A stretch of DNA of 64,000 bases from Pyrococcus sp. NA2 (GCF_000211475.1 NC_015474.1:434001-498000), one strand, 5' to 3'. Shown: positions 36,063 through 44,998, counted from the stretch's first letter. The notes: generated by a model from the sequence alone, not told the origin. Numbers and translations are program-made.

Positions 36063-36747
36063 AACCCTGCTCCTCTAACTTTCTTTTTAGCTCTTCAATT
36101 TCCTTTTTTGGCCAGCAGTGTTCTTCGCACCATTCACTGCTCCTAGGTGTTGTAAGTGGTGGGCCCACAAGGGGATTGAGCACTATGTATGAGTCACCAT
36201 CCAACTTCTTAAGTGCATCAATTATCCATGGCCACTGATCTAACTTCCTGGCAACGGGAATCCTTACCTCGAGAGGAATTCCATGCTCAGAAACAATGCT
36301 CAATCCCTGGAGGAATAACTTCCACAGCTTCTCCGAAGCCTTTCTAGGCAAGCCAAACATCTCGAAAGGAGGTGCCTTAACATCTGTGGCCACGTGATCA
36401 ATTAGCCCTTTATCTATCAAAATTTCCAATGGCCTAACTATTGTGAGATTTGAGTTCAGGCTTATTTTAACTCCAGTTTCCCTTATCAATTCGAACAGTA
36501 CCTCAAGCTCCCTCCACTGGACGAGTGGCTCCCCTCCAGTCACGTGGAAGTAATCTATCAAGGGAGATGCAAATTCAACCTCCTCCCTTAATTCGTTGAC
36601 ATCCAATTTGAAACATCCGATTCTTTCAGCGATCTTCCAGTTGTGACAAAAGGGGCACTTAAGATTACAACCACAGAGCCAGAGTGTGAATGTTACCTTC
36701 CCATGAACGTCCACCATGCTCACACTCTTCCATCCAGCAGTTAACAT
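36025..36747 (-). CDS. nrdG: Anaerobic ribonucleotide reductase activating protein (radical SAM)
   Basis: A 240-residue protein with the radical-SAM motif CNLKCPFC (CxxxCxxC, about residues 30-37), HVTGGEPLVQW, and a TIM-barrel with ATDVKAPP. It would cleave S-adenosylmethionine to install the glycyl radical on NrdD. GGAGGTTCTTAA precedes the ATG. It lies directly downstream of nrdD with a gap of about 22 bp, so the two are probably co-transcribed. The C-terminus extends into the convergent lipoprotein gene. Confidence 0.9.
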   Translation of the reverse strand: MLTAGWKSVSMVDVHGKVTFTLWLCGCNLKCPFCHNWKIAERIGCFKLDVNELREEVEFASPLIDYFHVTGGEPLVQWRELEVLFELIRETGVKISLNSNLTIVRPLEILIDKGLIDHVATDVKAPPFEMFGLPRKASEKLWKLFLQGLSIVSEHGIPLEVRIPVARKLDQWPWIIDALKKLDGDSYIVLNPLVGPPLTTPRSSEWCEEHCWPKKEIEELKRKLEEQGFTVYLQKQLLSP

Positions 36748-36769
36748 TTAAGAACCTCCAAAAATTGTT

Positions 36770-38614
36770 TTAGAGAGAGGAGTAGTGCTTTCTCGTCCAA
36801 AACTCCTTCTTCCTAAATGGATTCCAGTTTCTTAGGGGTCTATAATAGCCAATTATCCTGCTCCATATCTCAACGTTATCGCTTCCACATCTTGGACAGT
36901 GAGTATGGAGACCCGTTGCTGAATAACCACAGCTATTACACACTGTTATCGCGGGAGTATAGCTCCAGTAAACGAGTTCAGTCCTCATGAGCTTTTTAGT
37001 TAACCTCGCTAGAGCCTCTGGATCGGGCTCCTCACCCAGGAAGATATGCATCATAACTCCGCCAGTGAAGGATCTCTGAACTTTCTCCTCTATCCTAATT
37101 CTATCACTTAACTCAAGGTTACCATAGTAGGGGGCTATGCTAGTTGAATATATTGGATTCTCCGCATCATCAAGATATTCTCCAAGTTCGGGAAACTCTC
37201 TAAGATCTTTCACTGCAAGCTTTGCAGCCGCACTCTCTCCAGGGACTTCTTCAACGTTCCAGGGGATGCCACTTTCCCTCATCCATTCTCTTGCTTTTGA
37301 TGTTGCAAACTCGACCATCTCCTTCATTATCTCAGCGGCCTTGATCCAATCCCTTCTGGAGCCTTCAATCCAAAGATCTGGATCGTTCAGGTAAATTGCC
37401 ACAGCCTCCGGAAGTCCAAGGATCCCTATTGTATTGAAATGACTTGTGGGGAATTCCTCGAGGTAAGTCCTTATCATGCTGTACATGTGGGGATAATTTG
37501 TCAGCAACTTAATGTAACGCTCCCTAAACCAATCAGTAGTTATCCTTACTATTTCGAGCACCTTCTCGTACTCTTCCCAGAATTTGTCATCATCTCTCGA
37601 TTTCAACGCTATTCTAGGCAAGTTCACCGTTGTCACGTTTACTGAACCGGTAACATCTGGCATTGCCCAGAGACCGCCAAAGCGTTGCCTCTCCAATTTC
37701 TCCAGTGCTTCCTCTTCAGAGCTCTTTCCACTGAGACCGAAGGCATAAGCAAACTCGTTCTTATCTATATTCAACCTGCAACACATTGCATAACTCGCAT
37801 CTGGATCAACTACGTTTGTATTTAACCAGTAGAAGCTACCTCTTTTAGCAGCTGTCGTGAATACAGCCTCAAAGATCTCAGGATCATCCCAAAGCATCTT
37901 TGCCGTGACCATTATGGTTGGTATCGGGAATGTGAAAGGTTGTCCTATTGCATCTCCCTCCCTGAGAACCTCTGTTAAGGCTATTAGAAACTTCTTTGCC
38001 TCTTCCTCAAATTCTCCCAAGGGAGCAATCTTCTCACCATTGTATATTGCATAGTCCCCCTCAAGCATCTTCTTGGGGGCATCCAAGGTGACCGTGAAGT
38101 TCGTGAATGGTGTCTGAAGGCCAATTCTCGTAGGGTAGTTCAAGTTGTAAACCAATCTTTGCACTCCCTGCTTTATCTTCTTCTCATCCAATCCATCCTT
38201 CCTTATGAACGGACCTGCGTACCACTCAACGCTACTGAATGCCTGGGCACCACTGAAGTAGTGTTGGAGGGTTATCAGGTAATTGGCAACGTGATCAACA
38301 AAGGTGTCGAAGTGCCTCGCGGGTCTCGAGATTATTGTTGGTGTTTTGAGACCTTTTTCAAGTAACCTCGCTATACTATGTCCCGTACAGTAAGGTATGT
38401 ACAGACTGTAGGGAAGCTTGTGGATGTAGATGTCACCATTGAAATGAGCCCTTCTTCCAACCTCAGGAATCAATCCGAGGGAATCTTTTAGAGCTTCTTC
38501 CATTACATAGGCAAAGAAGCCACTTGGTCCCGGATATCTGTTCGCATTCTCCAATACATCTAGGGAGCTCCACCTTGCGTACTCGGTCAGTAAATCCCTT
38601 GATATATCTTCCAT
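36770..38614 (-). CDS. nrdD: Anaerobic ribonucleoside-triphosphate reductase
   Basis: A 614-residue glycyl-radical enzyme that makes dNTPs without oxygen. The C-terminal zinc site (CNSCGYSATGLHTHCPRCG) and the glycyl-radical motif RIIGYYRP (Gly near residue 588) are intact. The catalytic region contains the Cys-containing segment DASYAMCCRLN. ATG 38614 is chosen because GAGGTG lies 6 bases upstream; GTG 38623 is the upstream alternative. It is full length. Its promoter region has two related palindromes. Confidence 0.95.
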   Translation of the reverse strand: MEDISRDLLTEYARWSSLDVLENANRYPGPSGFFAYVMEEALKDSLGLIPEVGRRAHFNGDIYIHKLPYSLYIPYCTGHSIARLLEKGLKTPTIISRPARHFDTFVDHVANYLITLQHYFSGAQAFSSVEWYAGPFIRKDGLDEKKIKQGVQRLVYNLNYPTRIGLQTPFTNFTVTLDAPKKMLEGDYAIYNGEKIAPLGEFEEEAKKFLIALTEVLREGDAIGQPFTFPIPTIMVTAKMLWDDPEIFEAVFTTAAKRGSFYWLNTNVVDPDASYAMCCRLNIDKNEFAYAFGLSGKSSEEEALEKLERQRFGGLWAMPDVTGSVNVTTVNLPRIALKSRDDDKFWEEYEKVLEIVRITTDWFRERYIKLLTNYPHMYSMIRTYLEEFPTSHFNTIGILGLPEAVAIYLNDPDLWIEGSRRDWIKAAEIMKEMVEFATSKAREWMRESGIPWNVEEVPGESAAAKLAVKDLREFPELGEYLDDAENPIYSTSIAPYYGNLELSDRIRIEEKVQRSFTGGVMMHIFLGEEPDPEALARLTKKLMRTELVYWSYTPAITVCNSCGYSATGLHTHCPRCGSDNVEIWSRIIGYYRPLRNWNPFRKKEFWTRKHYSSL

Positions 38615-38625
38615 CCCAGACACCT

Positions 38626-38692
38626 CTTGGATATTTTATCCAAGACGGTCATAGGAAAATCTCAAGTTATATCTCTTTTGGACATAATATCC
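38626..38692 (-). promoter_or_regulatory. Paired palindromes around the nrdD promoter
   Basis: GGATATTTTATCC (38629-38641) sits inside a longer perfect repeat CTTGGATA-TTT-TATCCAAG (38626-38644). A second copy, GGACATAATATCC, lies at 38680-38692. The centres are 51 bases apart, about five helical turns. A TATA-like GATATAACTT (minus strand, near 38664-38674) lies between them. They look like a repressor site pair. Confidence 0.55.
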
Positions 38693-38942
38693 ATCATATC
38701 ATCAAGAATGAAAGAGATGTATTGTCAAATATTCATAGTTGCAATAGGAATCATGTCAAAAAGTTAACATAATAAGTTGGTGAATAAATTTTTCAATGAA
38801 AATATTTAAAAGGTTTTGATAAAATGACAATTAGATTATTGCTTCCTCTGAATTTTTGTCGAGCGAATTGATTGCATTTAAATACTGCCTTGTATAGGTT
38901 TTTAACCAACCACTTAATTCACCTTGTATAGAGGCGATAAAA
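38693..38942. other. Intergenic region between nrdD promoter and TPR gene
   Basis: About 250 AT-rich bases between two divergent genes. A TATA-like ATTTAAATAC at about 38875-38885 on the plus strand is a plausible promoter for the TPR protein. No gene or RNA was recognised. Confidence 0.4.
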
Positions 38943-39944
38943 ATGAAAGAATGGGAAACTGCGCTAAAAGAAAAGGACTGTCAAAAATTACTGGAACTCT
39001 TTGACGAGTACTTCGAAACAATAGAAGAGGAGAAACTTGAGGAAGAGCTAGAGAGAGTAGGCAAAGTAGCCGTTGAGTGTGAGAACTTTGATCTACTCCA
39101 TGAAATTGCTCACCTCTATGATCACCTAGGAGAACCAGAAAAGGGAATCGAACTTTACAAAACTGTCGCCGAAAAGAGAAAAGAAAGGGATCTAGACGAG
39201 TATGCAGAGGCTCTGTACTATTTGGCAGATGCCTACGACCACTTCGGCATGCCAAAAGAAGCCCTCAAGGTTTATGAGGAACTGTTGAAGATAGAGGAGA
39301 AACTAAACAACAAAAGGGAGGTGGCCTTGACCCTTGCTAACATGGCCATCATAAAGGATGAGCTCGGACAAACTGATGAGGCAATAAAACTAATGGAAAA
39401 GGCCAAGGATATTTTCCAAGAAGTTAGTGACGAAAGAAATTATCTGATTAGCCTTATAGACCTTGCCCACTTCAATTACAGACTTGGAAAATATGGAGAG
39501 GCAAAAGAGCTAATTAAAGAGGTTCTAAGAAATCCCGTAGACAGAGAGATAGAGGTTAACTCAAGGATCGTTGAGAGTGAAATATATTCGGGAGAGGGCA
39601 AATACAAGGAAGCTGCTCTCTCATTGAGAGATGCCTTACAAAGGGCTGAGGACGACGAGGAATTATTTGGGCTCGTCTTTGACACCATAATTGACTTCAT
39701 AGAGGGCCTATTAAATGAGGGCAAATACAACCAGGTCATTGAAGTCTCGAAAGTGTTCTCCGAATTATTTGAAGATGACACAAGATATTTCTTTGAGGCC
39801 ATAGGCAAAATAGCGGAGTGGAAGTCTGGGAAGGAAGATGCAAAGATTGAGGTTGATGAACTTTACAAAAAGATAGAGAACGAGGACTTAAGAGCAATAT
39901 TAGATGAGTGGAGGAAACCAAAACTTACTCTAAGTCTCATTTAG
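38943..39944 (+). CDS. Tetratricopeptide-repeat protein
   Basis: A 333-residue all-helical protein with about six TPR-like repeats, for example EALYYLADAYDHFGMPKEAL and LANMAIIKDELGQTDEAIKL in the first two-thirds. No enzymatic motif, signal peptide or membrane helix is present. TPR proteins act as protein-interaction scaffolds; the partner is unknown. It is transcribed alone, divergently from nrdD and convergent with ef1b, overlapping the latter by 4 bp. Confidence 0.85.
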   Translation: MKEWETALKEKDCQKLLELFDEYFETIEEEKLEEELERVGKVAVECENFDLLHEIAHLYDHLGEPEKGIELYKTVAEKRKERDLDEYAEALYYLADAYDHFGMPKEALKVYEELLKIEEKLNNKREVALTLANMAIIKDELGQTDEAIKLMEKAKDIFQEVSDERNYLISLIDLAHFNYRLGKYGEAKELIKEVLRNPVDREIEVNSRIVESEIYSGEGKYKEAALSLRDALQRAEDDEELFGLVFDTIIDFIEGLLNEGKYNQVIEVSKVFSELFEDDTRYFFEAIGKIAEWKSGKEDAKIEVDELYKKIENEDLRAILDEWRKPKLTLSLI

Positions 39945-40216
39945 ATCCTTGAAACCGTCTCTACGTCAGCGCTTTCTACTTCTTCCACTTCTTGAAACTT
40001 TTCCGCAATTTCATCAAAGGAGTAACCCTCTTCGTCTCTACCAAGGATGTAGAACTTGAGTGCTACCAAACCAAAGGCTATTGGCTCTCTTTCAACCTTT
40101 GCCAATCCATATTTCTCTGGAATCATCGCCTTGAGCTTCTCCTCTAGCTCGTCCAAGTTTACCTCTGGATCTGTTGGCATAACTCTAATAACTCCAACTA
40201 AATTGTAATCACTCAT
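39941..40216 (-). CDS. ef1b: Elongation factor 1-beta (nucleotide exchange factor for EF-1alpha)
   Basis: This 91-residue protein has the ferredoxin-like fold of aEF-1beta, with VIRVMPTDPEVNLDELEEKL, PIAFGLVALKFYILG and the acidic end EVEEVESADVETVSRI. It recycles EF-1alpha GDP to GTP. Its ATG immediately follows the stop of the zinc-ribbon gene (TGA-ATG with no gap), so the two are coupled. Length and ends match the archaeal family. Confidence 0.95.
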   Translation of the reverse strand: MSDYNLVGVIRVMPTDPEVNLDELEEKLKAMIPEKYGLAKVEREPIAFGLVALKFYILGRDEEGYSFDEIAEKFQEVEEVESADVETVSRI

Positions 40217-40408
40217 TCACGGACCCTCCCATCCGCACTTGGGGCACTTATAAGGCTTTGCCAATAATCTGCAGGTTTCGCATCTCCAAATTATTGCTTC
40301 CCCGCAGTTCGGGCAGATGAAGTGAGTGGCATGCTCTCTAGGTGTGATCTCCCTTCCACATGATGTACATACGGGTATCTCAAACTTCAACTCAACGTTC
40401 TCCGCCAA
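40217..40408 (-). CDS. Zinc-ribbon RNA-binding protein linked to translation
   Basis: A small protein of about 63-66 residues with four CxxC motifs (CTSC, CPNC, CETC, CPKC), ending [10 protein letters not shown]. It is a conserved archaeal family usually encoded beside EF-1beta, thought to bind RNA. The start is uncertain: TTG 40408 (with GGGGGTG upstream) is preferred to GTG 40417. It is the first gene of a two-gene unit with ef1b, starting from a promoter shared divergently with the UbiA-family gene. Confidence 0.88.
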   Translation of the reverse strand: MAENVELKFEIPVCTSCGREITPREHATHFICPNCGEAIIWRCETCRLLAKPYKCPKCGWEGP

Positions 40409-40510
40409 TACCCACACCCCCAGAAGGGAGGTTTTTATCTCTTGTTAACTGTCATCGGGTTGAAGCACTTATTTATAAACCTTTTCCTATATTCTAACCA
40501 GGGAGGAGAT

Positions 40511-41344
40511 GTGGAAGTTAGGGCCTTCATAGAGATTATGAGACCTCACAACTGTATCTTAGCTGGAATAGTCGGTATACTTGGAGCGCTGGTGGCTTAT
40601 GAGGGAATACCTCCGATGAGTAAGATACTTCCAATATTTCTAGTCGTGTACCTTGGATGCTCCGCTGGAAACACGATAAATGATTACTTTGATGTGGAGA
40701 TAGATAAGATAAACAGGCCGGACAGGCCAATTCCAAGGGGTGCCATTAGTAGAAAAACTGCCCTCTATTATGCCATGTTCCAGTATCTCCTCGGCCTCCT
40801 CCTCACGTATTTTCTTGGATTTAACTCATTCTTGTTCGCAATGGGAGCTTATGCATTAACGTTCATCTATGCCTGGAAGCTTAAGCCATTGCCCTTCGTC
40901 GGTAACGTTGTCGTTGCATTGTTGACGGCATTAACCCCAATATATGGGGCAATTGGGGTTGGAAGGATAGGTTTAGCCGGATATTTAGCGATATGTGCAT
41001 TTTTAGTTAACGTTTCCAGGGAGATAATGAAGGACATAGAGGACTTCGAAGGAGATAAAAGCCTTGGAGCAAAAACTTTGCCAATAGTTATTGGAAAGAA
41101 GAAAGCTGGGATAATTGCGTCAATATTTGGATTTCTAACTGTCTTTGCCTCATTTCTTCCCATAAAGGTTGGAATAGGACTTGGTTATTTTCCAATGCTC
41201 ATAGTTGATGCAATGATAATAAAGGCGAGCATTGACGTTATAAGAAATCCTGAAAGCGCCAAAGATGGACAGAGAGTATTAAAGTTGGCCACTTTCATAG
41301 CCGTTATAAGCTTTCTATTGGGAGCATTAACTAGGGAGGTGTGA
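40511..41344 (+). CDS. UbiA-family prenyltransferase, probable digeranylgeranylglyceryl phosphate synthase
   Basis: About 277 residues, eight or nine membrane helices. The two Asp-rich motifs are NDYFDVEIDKINRPDRP (residues ~58-74) and MKDIEDFEGDKSLGAKTLP. In archaea this family member adds the second geranylgeranyl chain to geranylgeranylglyceryl phosphate for ether-lipid synthesis. GTG 40511 is preferred because GGAGGAGAT precedes it; the longer frame from 40442 includes promoter sequence. It is followed after 3 bases by a hypothetical gene. The exact substrate is inferred from family, not shown. Confidence 0.85.
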   Translation: MEVRAFIEIMRPHNCILAGIVGILGALVAYEGIPPMSKILPIFLVVYLGCSAGNTINDYFDVEIDKINRPDRPIPRGAISRKTALYYAMFQYLLGLLLTYFLGFNSFLFAMGAYALTFIYAWKLKPLPFVGNVVVALLTALTPIYGAIGVGRIGLAGYLAICAFLVNVSREIMKDIEDFEGDKSLGAKTLPIVIGKKKAGIIASIFGFLTVFASFLPIKVGIGLGYFPMLIVDAMIIKASIDVIRNPESAKDGQRVLKLATFIAVISFLLGALTREV

Positions 41345-41347
41345 AAG

Positions 41348-41725
41348 TTGCTTGAAGATATTATTAAAGAAAACCTTGAGAGAGAAGGACTATGGCTTGT
41401 TATAACGTTTAAAACCCCATACGGGCCGCTAGATACAATGGAAATGCTTGAGGAAGCAATTAAAAACAGTGGTTGGAGGATAACGTTTAAAGCCAACTGG
41501 TGGACAGCTGACATTCCCTATGGGCTTGTTAGAATAGATGCGAGGAGAGGAGACAAGGAAAAGATAGTGCTTGGGAGATGGATACTCGGAAAAGAGCTCA
41601 AGGTAATAAAGGTCGAAAATCTAGAGCTAGAGAAGGGAAAGGAGGAATTCTTCAGGACAGTAGATAGCATAACCTCCACTCTCATCCACGACCCAGTGAT
41701 AAGGACAATGAGGGAGCAATACTAA
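41348..41725 (+). CDS. Hypothetical protein, 125 residues
   Basis: I do not recognise this family. It starts with TTG 41348, three bases after the UbiA-family stop, and probably uses the end of that gene as its ribosome binding region. It is an alpha/beta small protein with conserved-looking aromatic and basic segments (FKTPYGPLDTMEMLEEAI, WWTADIPYGLVRIDARRGD). There are no Cys and no membrane helices. The tight coupling suggests a role with the lipid enzyme, but there is no direct evidence. It is convergent with the tungsten oxidoreductase gene (4-bp overlap). Confidence 0.7.
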   Translation: MLEDIIKENLEREGLWLVITFKTPYGPLDTMEMLEEAIKNSGWRITFKANWWTADIPYGLVRIDARRGDKEKIVLGRWILGKELKVIKVENLELEKGKEEFFRTVDSITSTLIHDPVIRTMREQY

Positions 41726-43578
41726 AGCCCAGTTCTCATCTTCACGACCTCAATGGCCCTTTTAGCGTCTTCCTTAAATTCAGGTAGTCCCAATGCTTCC
41801 ATCGTCTCAGGTAATGGAACTCCAAGCTCTTCATGCCACCCTCTTAGCCTATAGAATTCTCTCCTTGCCTCCAGGAAGTCATTGTAATCTATAAACGCTT
41901 TATTTTCCTTAGCTGGACCATCCTGCTCGGGTTCCCACCATCTTGGAGGAATGACATCATCATAGGGAGGAGTTACCCAGTCAAGAACGTTATGAATCCT
42001 TGCTATATTTTCAACTCCCCAGGCCCTTCTCCTAAGCTCTTCAACGCTCCAGTTCTCACCTGTTGTCACGGAGTAAAGTCTTGCTAAATCCTCAATTGTA
42101 TATGGCACGAACTTACAGACGCCCAGCATGTCAGTAATGTAACTCTCATCTCTACTCTCTATCAAAGAGGGAACCAGCTCCTTGGCAGACCCCTGATTTG
42201 GAAGCTGATGAGGTCTTGGCCATCCCCTCAGATGGCTTGCACCAACGTCGGCTGTAGCATAGCTCAAGGCATAAGTTCTCCTTCCCCTAGGATCCCAAGC
42301 CGGAGCTTCTAAGCCCTTCACATGAACTGCAAATTCACAGCCTCTTCCAAGTCTTTCACAGGCCCTCCTGACGCCATCCGCAAGGATAGCACCTATTCCC
42401 CTACGCTCCGCCATCATTATCAGTAATTTCTCCTCTGCTTCTTCATCTCCAAATCCCTTAACTGGAAATCCTATTTCCTCTTCATCTATTAATTCCCTCT
42501 CGACGAGCTCAAAGAACCATGCTATCGTATTTCCAGCAGCTATGCTATCCAAGCCAAGATCATTGGCAAGCCAGTTGAAGTAAGCCACAGCCTTGAGGTT
42601 GAAAACTCCAGTTGCCGCTCCAAGCATTGCCAGGCTTTCGTATTCTGGCTTTACCTTTATCCTCCTACCCTTATACTCAACCTCTATATACCTTGCACAC
42701 TTTATTGGACAGCTCTTCCCATGAATGAACCACTCGGGCTCAACCTCATACCTCTTCACCTCATCACCCGCTAACTTGCTGGCCAATTCATCGGGAATGT
42801 ATGGTTTGGAGAAGTTGTATGCCGGACTCATTCCAAGGGATGCTGAGCTTCTCAACCCATCTGTGGTTCCATAGTTTCTACTGTGCTCATACTTTGGATC
42901 CGTTGAAAACCTCTCATAGAACTCTTTCCAGAGTATCTCATACTCCTCTGGATTTGCAACCTCTGGCTTCTCTCCAGGCTCTACGACGATAGCCTTAACC
43001 TTCTTACTCCCAAGAACAGCTCCAAGCCCCCCTCTTCCACTAGCCCTCTCGGTGTCATAGACTATGTTAGCTATCCTGCTCAATTTTTCTCCTGCTGGGC
43101 CAATCATTGCCACACTGGCCTTTGGATATTTCTTCCAAAGTTCTCTGGTAGCCTCATGAACTCCCTTACCCCAGAGATCCCTAGCATCGATTATCTCGGC
43201 CTCTCCATCGTGTACATAGATGTAAACTGGCTCCTCAGCTTTACCTTCTATTATTAGGACATCAAAGTGCCCCCTAAGCTTTGGACCAAAGGCATCTCCT
43301 CCGCTGGAATCTGTGATTAACCTTGTTTCAGGACTCTTGCTTACTGCAATTACCTTGCTTGAACCAGGGATCAGGCCAGTTAACCCACCGGCAGCAAATA
43401 TCATTTTATTTGCAGGGCTTAGAGGATTAGTTCCTGGAGGAACCTCCTTGTAGATGAGGTAGTATCCGAGACCCTTTCCTCCTATGAACTTCCTTATGAC
43501 CTCATCTTCCAGTCTCTCGTACCTAACCTTCTCATTCGTGAGGTTTATTCTTGCTATTCTGTTCTTATAACCGAACAT
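41722..43578 (-). CDS. Tungsten-containing aldehyde ferredoxin oxidoreductase family protein (WOR4-like)
   Basis: A 618-residue protein of the AOR family. It shows the N-terminal KFIGGKGLGYYLIYKEV, the pterin-binding RASGRGGLGAVLGSKKVKAI and DVGASHLRGWPRPH. The cluster region has only two of the usual three Cys in a row (SCPIKCARY, near residues 286-290, Gly where the first Cys would be), plus a later Cys near 487. This fits a [3Fe-4S] rather than [4Fe-4S] cluster, as I recall being reported for P. furiosus WOR4. ATG 43578 is chosen with GAGGTG upstream; it overlaps the aldo-keto reductase stop by one base. Substrate unknown. Confidence 0.88.
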   Translation of the reverse strand: MFGYKNRIARINLTNEKVRYERLEDEVIRKFIGGKGLGYYLIYKEVPPGTNPLSPANKMIFAAGGLTGLIPGSSKVIAVSKSPETRLITDSSGGDAFGPKLRGHFDVLIIEGKAEEPVYIYVHDGEAEIIDARDLWGKGVHEATRELWKKYPKASVAMIGPAGEKLSRIANIVYDTERASGRGGLGAVLGSKKVKAIVVEPGEKPEVANPEEYEILWKEFYERFSTDPKYEHSRNYGTTDGLRSSASLGMSPAYNFSKPYIPDELASKLAGDEVKRYEVEPEWFIHGKSCPIKCARYIEVEYKGRRIKVKPEYESLAMLGAATGVFNLKAVAYFNWLANDLGLDSIAAGNTIAWFFELVERELIDEEEIGFPVKGFGDEEAEEKLLIMMAERRGIGAILADGVRRACERLGRGCEFAVHVKGLEAPAWDPRGRRTYALSYATADVGASHLRGWPRPHQLPNQGSAKELVPSLIESRDESYITDMLGVCKFVPYTIEDLARLYSVTTGENWSVEELRRRAWGVENIARIHNVLDWVTPPYDDVIPPRWWEPEQDGPAKENKAFIDYNDFLEARREFYRLRGWHEELGVPLPETMEALGLPEFKEDAKRAIEVVKMRTGL

Positions 43579-44405
43579 CAAACACACCTCTTTGCCCTTT
43601 CTCTATCCTCTTTGCTTAACCTCCACCCCATAGCCCCAAAGTTCTCCTCTATGTGTTCAATTTTTCCAGCCTTTGGAATTGCGATTACGTTCTCTTCCCA
43701 TATCAGGTAATTCAGGGCAACTTGGGCTGCAGTCTTTCCATATTTCTTACCTATCTCCCCCAAGCATTCATTCCTGGCTAAAGTCCCTTTCTCTAATGGA
43801 GTATAAGCTATTAGGGCCATCTTTTCCCTCCTCATGTAGTCTAAAAGTCCAGATGATTCAACCCACCTGTCCCTTACAGAGTACTTGACCTCATTTGCAA
43901 CAATCTCATGCCTCCTCATCGCTTCCTGGGAGCGCTTCAAAAGTTCCAAATCAAAATTACTTACCCCTATGTACCTAATGAGGCCCTCATCAACGAGATC
44001 TTCAAGCGCGTGCAGGGTTTCCTCTATCTTCCTCCAACTATCTCCCGGCCAGTGAAGGAGGTAAAGGTCAATGTAAGTCCCAAGTCTTTTGATACTTGCC
44101 CTTGCAGCCTTCTTTGCACTCTCAAATCCGAAGTGGGTTGGCCATACCTTGCTTATTATGAATATATCTTCCCTATTGAAACCTTCTATAGCCTTTCCGA
44201 CGAGCTCCTCAGAGTGTCCAGCCCCGTAGAACTCCGCTGTATCGATGAGGTTTATGCCAAGTTTGAGTCCATATCTTAGTGCATCTATACTCTCCTTATC
44301 CCTGGAATAGTCGGGAGTTTCATAACCACCTATGCCCCACGTTCCCATTCCGATTGCCGTTACCTTATCATCCCCGATCCTCTTAAGATCAGAAACCTTG
44401 GTCAT
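43578..44405 (-). CDS. Aldo-keto reductase
   Basis: A 275-residue TIM-barrel oxidoreductase with the AKR tetrad in order: Asp55 and Tyr60 (NLIDTAEFYG), Lys86 (SKVWP) and His118 (LLHWPGD), and an NADP-binding C-terminus (AIPKAGKIEHIEENFGA). It is placed one base ahead of the WOR4-like gene in the same transcript, so aldehyde reduction/oxidation may be paired. ATG 44405 is preferred because GGTG is upstream and it removes four extra codons. Substrate unknown. Confidence 0.9.
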   Translation of the reverse strand: MTKVSDLKRIGDDKVTAIGMGTWGIGGYETPDYSRDKESIDALRYGLKLGINLIDTAEFYGAGHSEELVGKAIEGFNREDIFIISKVWPTHFGFESAKKAARASIKRLGTYIDLYLLHWPGDSWRKIEETLHALEDLVDEGLIRYIGVSNFDLELLKRSQEAMRRHEIVANEVKYSVRDRWVESSGLLDYMRREKMALIAYTPLEKGTLARNECLGEIGKKYGKTAAQVALNYLIWEENVIAIPKAGKIEHIEENFGAMGWRLSKEDRERAKRCV

Positions 44406-44489
44406 TTCATACACCAAAAAGACAAGGAAGTTAATTTAATTAAGGTTTCCGTCTAAACGCTATGATGGACAAATTTGAGGAATATTTTG

Positions 44490-44699
44490 CTAAATTTCCT
44501 CCAACTTCTTCCTTATTTCCTCCGTATTTCTTCTTGCATCTTCAAGTGTGTTTTTCAATCTTTCAATCTCAACTTTGAACTCATTAAGCGTCTTATTAAC
44601 CTGATAGAAGGCAAAGATAAGCACGACAAGTATTATCAAGCCAAGGATTATACTTATCCACCCACTAGGAGTTTGCACATGCTCACCTCCCCACGGCAT
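44490..44699 (-). CDS. Small membrane protein with coiled-coil tail
   Basis: A 69-residue protein: a short polar N-terminus, one membrane helix (WISIILGLIILVVLIFAFYQV, residues ~14-34) and a Glu/Lys-rich coiled-coil helix to the end. GGAGGTG, inside the last codons of the ArsR-type regulator, serves as its Shine-Dalgarno; the gap is 2 bases. The pair is likely co-translated. I do not recognise the family. It may be a membrane partner of the regulator's response, which is inference. Confidence 0.7.
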   Translation of the reverse strand: MPWGGEHVQTPSGWISIILGLIILVVLIFAFYQVNKTLNEFKVEIERLKNTLEDARRNTEEIRKKLEEI

Positions 44700-44701
44700 T
44701 T

Positions 44702-44998
44702 TTACACCTCCTTAAGATTTTTCAGAGTTTCATTTGTGATGACTATCTTAAACTTCTTCGCTTTGTAGTACTTCTTAGCCCTTGGATCCCCAGGTTCAAG
44801 GCGAAGCTCACTTTCAACCAAACCCGCCTTCTCAAGCTTCTTTAGATGTAAGTAGAGAAGTTGCCTCGAGATTCCTAATTCCTTGGCAAGTTCATAAACG
44901 TACCACTCCTTCTCACAGAGCATCTTAAGTATCTTAACCCTAACTGGATTCCCAAGGGCTTCACCTATCTTCACCAGCTCGTCAATGCTCTGCACCAT
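44702..44998 (-). CDS. ArsR-type winged-helix transcription regulator
   Basis: About 98 residues, with a winged helix in ALGNPVRVKILKMLCEKEWYVYELAKELGISRQLLYLHLKKLEKAGLVES. The C-terminal tail is basic (DPRAKKYYKAKKFKIVITN). There is no obvious CxC metal-sensing motif (only one Cys in LCEKEW), so the signal is unknown. It sits between the DUF2202 gene cluster and a small membrane protein. A perfect palindrome is present in front of the DUF2202 operon (47296-47321), for which it is a candidate binder. ATG 44998 is chosen; GTG 45007 is possible. Confidence 0.88.
   Translation of the reverse strand: MVQSIDELVKIGEALGNPVRVKILKMLCEKEWYVYELAKELGISRQLLYLHLKKLEKAGLVESELRLEPGDPRAKKYYKAKKFKIVITNETLKNLKEV

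Noticed and set aside
38641-38942. C/D box guide RNA in the long intergenic region
   Set aside because: No correctly spaced C (TGATGA) and D (CTGA) boxes were found on either strand.
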